From Streptococcus mitis (lineage in GTDB: Bacteria; Bacillota; Bacilli; Lactobacillales; Streptococcaceae): 56,196 bases of DNA. The DNA is taken from positions 1 to 56,196 of the forward strand of contig NZ_SPGF01000005.1 of assembly GCF_005844455.1 (NCBI RefSeq), in the 5' to 3' direction. A model generated the notes under the pieces. That model worked only from the letters and a program-made list of their open reading frames with translations. It was not told the DNA's origin and searched no databases. Position 1 is the stretch's first letter; each line of letters begins with the position of its first letter. Below are positions 53,255 through 56,196 of this stretch, piece after piece. The position numbers and the translations under genes were made by a program.

Positions 53255-54597
53255 TAGTTCATCTCCTTTCTAACAATCTGACGACTAGCCAGCAGTTCGC
53301 GGAATTCAAGCATAGCAGTATAGGTAGCCAGGATATAAGCATGCTTGCAGTCTTGGTTCTCAATGGTCTTGAGAACTTGCTCCAGACTACTTGTTTCAGT
53401 GATTTTCTCAGCTGGATAGCCTGTTACTCGTAGACGACGAGCAATTTCAGAATGGCGAACACCGCCAGCGTTGATTTCGGAAATATCCATCTCAGTGATT
53501 TGTTCAAAATCAGCATCCCAGATCCAGCTGGTATCAATTCCGTCTGCATAGTTAGCATTAAGGAGAACCGATAGACTAAATGGATAAGGTGCTAGTTTAA
53601 TCATCTCGATAGCTTGGGTTGCACCGACTGGATTTTTAATCAAGACAAGGGTACATTCCTTGTCCCCGATATGGAAGGTTTCTTGACGTCCAAAGACAGC
53701 ACGGCTCTTATCAAATCCCTGCTTGATGAGTTGCGAATCTGCACCGAGGAAACGGGCGATGGCCACAGCAGCTAGGGCGTTGTAGATATTGTAGAGACCA
53801 CCGATTTGAATACCGTATTCTTGTCCGTCAATGACAAAGCGAGAGCGATTGTTGGTCAACTCAACCAATTCTGTCAAGCGATAGTCTAAATCAGGACGTT
53901 TACATCCACAACCTTCACAGATATAGGCACCCAAATTTGCATAGGTATTATGCTCATATTTGAGGATTCCTTGGCAGTCAGGGCAGAGGATTCCTTCGGT
54001 ATTGTAGTGAGCCAGTTGGGCTGGCCCTTTCTCCAAGTCAAAACCAAAATACTGTATAGGATTTTGGAAAGATGGTTTGTAGAAAAGTGGGCTGTCACCA
54101 TTGAGAAGAACAGTGGCAGTTGGAACTTTCCGAATAGCATCCAATATCATGTTATAGGTAGTATAGATTTCACCGAAACGGTCCATCTGGTCACGGAAGA
54201 TATTGGTGATGACGAAGAGACTTGGCTGGATGTAGTCACAGATACGAGATAGACTGGCTTCATCAATTTCTAAGACGGCAATATTTTTTCCGGTTTTAGA
54301 AGATTTGGCTGTTAAGAAGGTTGTCGCAATCCCTGTAATCATGTTGGCACCGCTTGGATTGGTCAGAACTTGACCATAAACCTCTTTTAAAATGCCGACA
54401 GTGAGGGCAGTTGTCAGGGTTTTTCCATTTGTTCCAGTGACCACGACAATCTCGTAGTTCTTAGCTAGGTTTTGTAAAATATCTTTATCAAATTGAAGGG
54501 CGACTTTCCCTGGGAGCGTACTTCCACGTCCAAGACGGCTCAAAACGAAGTGGGAAGAACGCCCAGCAAGAAGGCCCAAAGTAGTTTTTAATTTCAT
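53254..54597 (-). CDS. murT: Lipid II isoglutaminyl synthase, Mur-ligase-like subunit
   Basis: 447 aa. Mur-ligase fold with P-loop GTNGKT at 55-60, a four-Cys zinc ribbon (CPDC and CEGCGC, about 203-232) and a C-terminal DUF1727 domain that binds GatD. Activates the D-Glu alpha-carboxyl of lipid II by phosphorylation. The mRNA is probably leaderless: an extended -10 ends six bases before the ATG. First gene of the murT-gatD operon. Confidence 0.95.
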   Translation of the reverse strand: MKLKTTLGLLAGRSSHFVLSRLGRGSTLPGKVALQFDKDILQNLAKNYEIVVVTGTNGKTLTTALTVGILKEVYGQVLTNPSGANMITGIATTFLTAKSSKTGKNIAVLEIDEASLSRICDYIQPSLFVITNIFRDQMDRFGEIYTTYNMILDAIRKVPTATVLLNGDSPLFYKPSFQNPIQYFGFDLEKGPAQLAHYNTEGILCPDCQGILKYEHNTYANLGAYICEGCGCKRPDLDYRLTELVELTNNRSRFVIDGQEYGIQIGGLYNIYNALAAVAIARFLGADSQLIKQGFDKSRAVFGRQETFHIGDKECTLVLIKNPVGATQAIEMIKLAPYPFSLSVLLNANYADGIDTSWIWDADFEQITEMDISEINAGGVRHSEIARRLRVTGYPAEKITETSSLEQVLKTIENQDCKHAYILATYTAMLEFRELLASRQIVRKEMN

Positions 54598-54603
54598 GTT
54601 TCT

Positions 54604-54612
54604 ATTATATCA
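54604..54612 (-). promoter_or_regulatory. Extended -10 of murT-gatD, leaderless type
   Basis: A perfect TGATATAAT on the minus strand, six bases from the ATG. Confidence 0.7.
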
Positions 54613-54654
54613 TAAAAGAGGGAAAAGACAGATTTGAGATTTCGCAGAAGTAAA

Positions 54655-54787
54655 AGAGGCTGGGCAAAAACTCAATTTTAGGAGAAAATCAAGTAAATCT
54701 TCCCGCAATAAAACGCATAGTATCAAGGTTGTTCAATACCTGATACTATGCGTTTTTATGATTTTAAAGACTTTTTGCCCAGTCTCT
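54655..54787 (+). repeat. Hairpin MITE-like repeat, complete copy
   Basis: 133 bp with 16-bp terminal inverted repeats (AGAGGCTGGGCAAAAA at 54655-54670 and its complement at 54772-54787, one mismatch) and a 16-bp perfect inner hairpin (54710-54725 with 54741-54756). No coding capacity. It probably also terminates the oxidoreductase transcript. Confidence 0.8.
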
Positions 54788-54807
54788 CAATACGATTAAA
54801 TCTCAAC

Positions 54808-56154
54808 TTAAATCGCAAACAAGTCATTCAAGTTCTCAGCCAAGGTTGGGTGAGTGAAGATTTGTTTTGTGAAGTAAGTGTAAGGAATCTTGTTGTCCAT
54901 AGCAACAGTGATGATGTTGATGATTTCTTGAGAACCTTCTGAGAAGATGCTTGCTCCAAGACTTTCTTTTGTTTCAGTATTGACAACAGCTTTGAAAGCT
55001 CCGCGAAGGTCTCCATTTACGTGACCACATGGCATTGCTACAACAGGGATTTCCTTGACAGCGTATGGAAGTTTCAAATCAGCTGCTTGACTTTCAGTCA
55101 AACCAACTTGTGAAAGTGCAGGTGTGATGAAAAGAGTATTTGGTACATTGAGACGATCTTCGAGTGTGTAGCTGCCATCACCAGCGAGGTAGCTATAAAC
55201 AACACGGAAGTCATCAAGTGAAATGTAAGTAAATTGAAGGCCACCGTTGACATCTCTAACTGCAAAAACACCAGGAACGTTTGTTTGACAGTGTTTGTCT
55301 ACTTTAATAGCACCACGTTCAGTCAGTTCAATATCTGTGTTTTCGAGATGAAGAGGTTCAACATTTGGTTTACGTCCAGTTGCGTAGAGAAGGGCATCGA
55401 AACGATAAGTTTCGTTTCCAGTTACGACAAGGACTTGGTCACCGTCGTTTTTGATTTCAGTAGTACGGATGTTTTGAAGCAATTCAATACCGTCTTCTTC
55501 CATGTATTGTTTAGCAAGAGCTGCGATGGAAGGTTCTGCACGAGGTAGGAAAGTATCCAAGGCATCTAGGACGGTAACCTTGCTTCCAAGTTTGTTGTAA
55601 AGACCAGCAAATTCAAGACCGATGTTTCTGCCACCAAGGACACCAAGTTTTTCAGGTAATTTGTCCAAGTTTTGGATACCTGTTTAGTCAAAGACGTTTT
55701 TGCTTGTAGCAAGTCCAGGGATTGGCAAGACGTTTGAAACAGCACCAGTGTTGATGACGATTGTTTCAGTAGTCAGTTCTTGTTTTTCATCACCAGCTTG
55801 GATTTCGATGACTTTATTTGAAAGGAAGTGAGCTTCCGCATCAAAGATATCTACGCCTGTACCTGCAACAGTAGCATAGTTTTTACCGTTGAGGCGACTA
55901 GTGATGGTATTTTTGGTAGCAATGACTTCTTCAAAAGACAAATCTTTCTCAGCAGCAACTAGCAAGGTTTTGGTTGGGATACATACGATGTTGATACAAG
56001 TTCCACCGTACATAGCTTTGCTACGTTCAACGAGGGCCACTTTTTTACCAGCTGAAGCCAATTTACCAGCTAGTGTTTTTCCAGCTTTACCAAATCCAAT
56101 AACGATTAAATCATATGTTATACTCAATTGTTTCCAAAAAGCAACTTTGTCCAT
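54808..56154 (-). pseudogene. Pyridine nucleotide-disulfide oxidoreductase, decayed
   Basis: FAD/NAD flavoenzyme of the mercuric-reductase/lipoamide-dehydrogenase group, about 440 residues. An in-frame TAA (complement of 55681-55683) replaces a codon expected to be Ser before TGIQNLDKLPEKLG. Other changes hit motifs: the NAD-binding GGGNIG reads GGRNIG, the FAD motif GD reads RD in FAVRDVNGG, and the redox-active CXXXXC reads CINIVC where Gly is usual before the second Cys. The usual ATG before TYDLIVIGFGKAG is also absent; a TTG (56127) or ATG (56154) could start it. Several independent defects show that it is not under selection. Confidence 0.88.
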
Positions 56155-56196
56155 TGTCTGCTGACAGTGGACTTTAAAACACTTTTTTCCAATCCT

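Noticed and set aside
1-56196. CRISPR array, tRNA or rRNA genes, prophage, replication origin
   Set aside because: No regularly spaced repeats, no tRNA cloverleaf sequences, no rRNA and no phage structural genes were recognised. The repeats seen are BOX, RUP, IS and MITE-like.

Overview
The window looks like the chromosome of Streptococcus pneumoniae or a very close Mitis-group relative. The evidence is the manganese locus psaBCA with a tpx/psaD gene and psaR nearby, six BOX elements, six 107-bp RUP elements, insertion-sequence relics of the kinds common in pneumococci, and housekeeping genes in an order familiar from pneumococcal genomes (gpmA, psa, pepO, relA, dtd, psaR, a two-component system, thrS, rpsO, galE, cmk, truA, pepQ, gatD/murT). 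No database was searched, so species assignment is inference.

Layout. 1-3,400: the end of an IS1381-like element, gpmA, and a GH95 alpha-fucosidase broken by two lesions. 3,400-7,000: an ABC transporter with an FtsX-type permease. 7,000-10,450: the manganese uptake operon psaB-psaC-psaA, read leftward from a PsaR operator, followed by a frameshifted tpx/psaD. 10,500-15,900: an IS3 deletion relic, pepO, an IS1182-like relic split by a RUP, a low-GC FUSC-type membrane gene, a metallo-beta-lactamase-fold hydrolase and a frameshifted small exported protein. 15,900-22,900: relA-dtd, two paralogous membrane proteins, pnuC, psaR, a phosphoesterase and an Rrf2 regulator. 22,900-28,350: a DUF2974 hydrolase, a two-component system with the decayed tail of a BceB-like permease behind it, a DUF389 membrane protein, and a second IS3 relic. 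28,378-31,500: thrS with a T-box leader, a small membrane protein, rpsO. 31,600-36,800: tandem RUPs, plsC, an IS30 element in a cluster of palindromes, a P-type ATPase. 37,000-45,100: a SNF2 helicase, trmK-nif3-like-oxidoreductase, galE and a polyprenyl-phosphate-type glycosyltransferase. 45,170-51,000: ferredoxin, a LysM protein with cmk, phnA and a membrane gene, an MFS exporter, truA-thiD-ECF S component. 51,000-56,196: pepQ, gatD/murT (lipid II amidation) and a decayed disulfide oxidoreductase.

Genes that act together: PsaR (20,574) is expected to control psaBCA through the operator at 10,417-10,440; tpx is a peroxidase linked to that locus; MurT/GatD amidate lipid II; RelA makes and degrades (p)ppGpp; the ThiD-like kinase and ECF S component form a vitamin salvage pair.

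I did not find a clearly new multi-gene defence or biosynthetic system. The most informative signals are about genome dynamics and gene starts: (i) small repeats and IS relics have landed inside terminator hairpins and inside one another, including a RUP whose empty target site survives in the same window; (ii) seven genes have a -10 box only 6-7 nt before the ATG, which predicts leaderless mRNAs; (iii) five protein genes are broken or decaying, one by a single-base loss in an A tract directly after the start codon.
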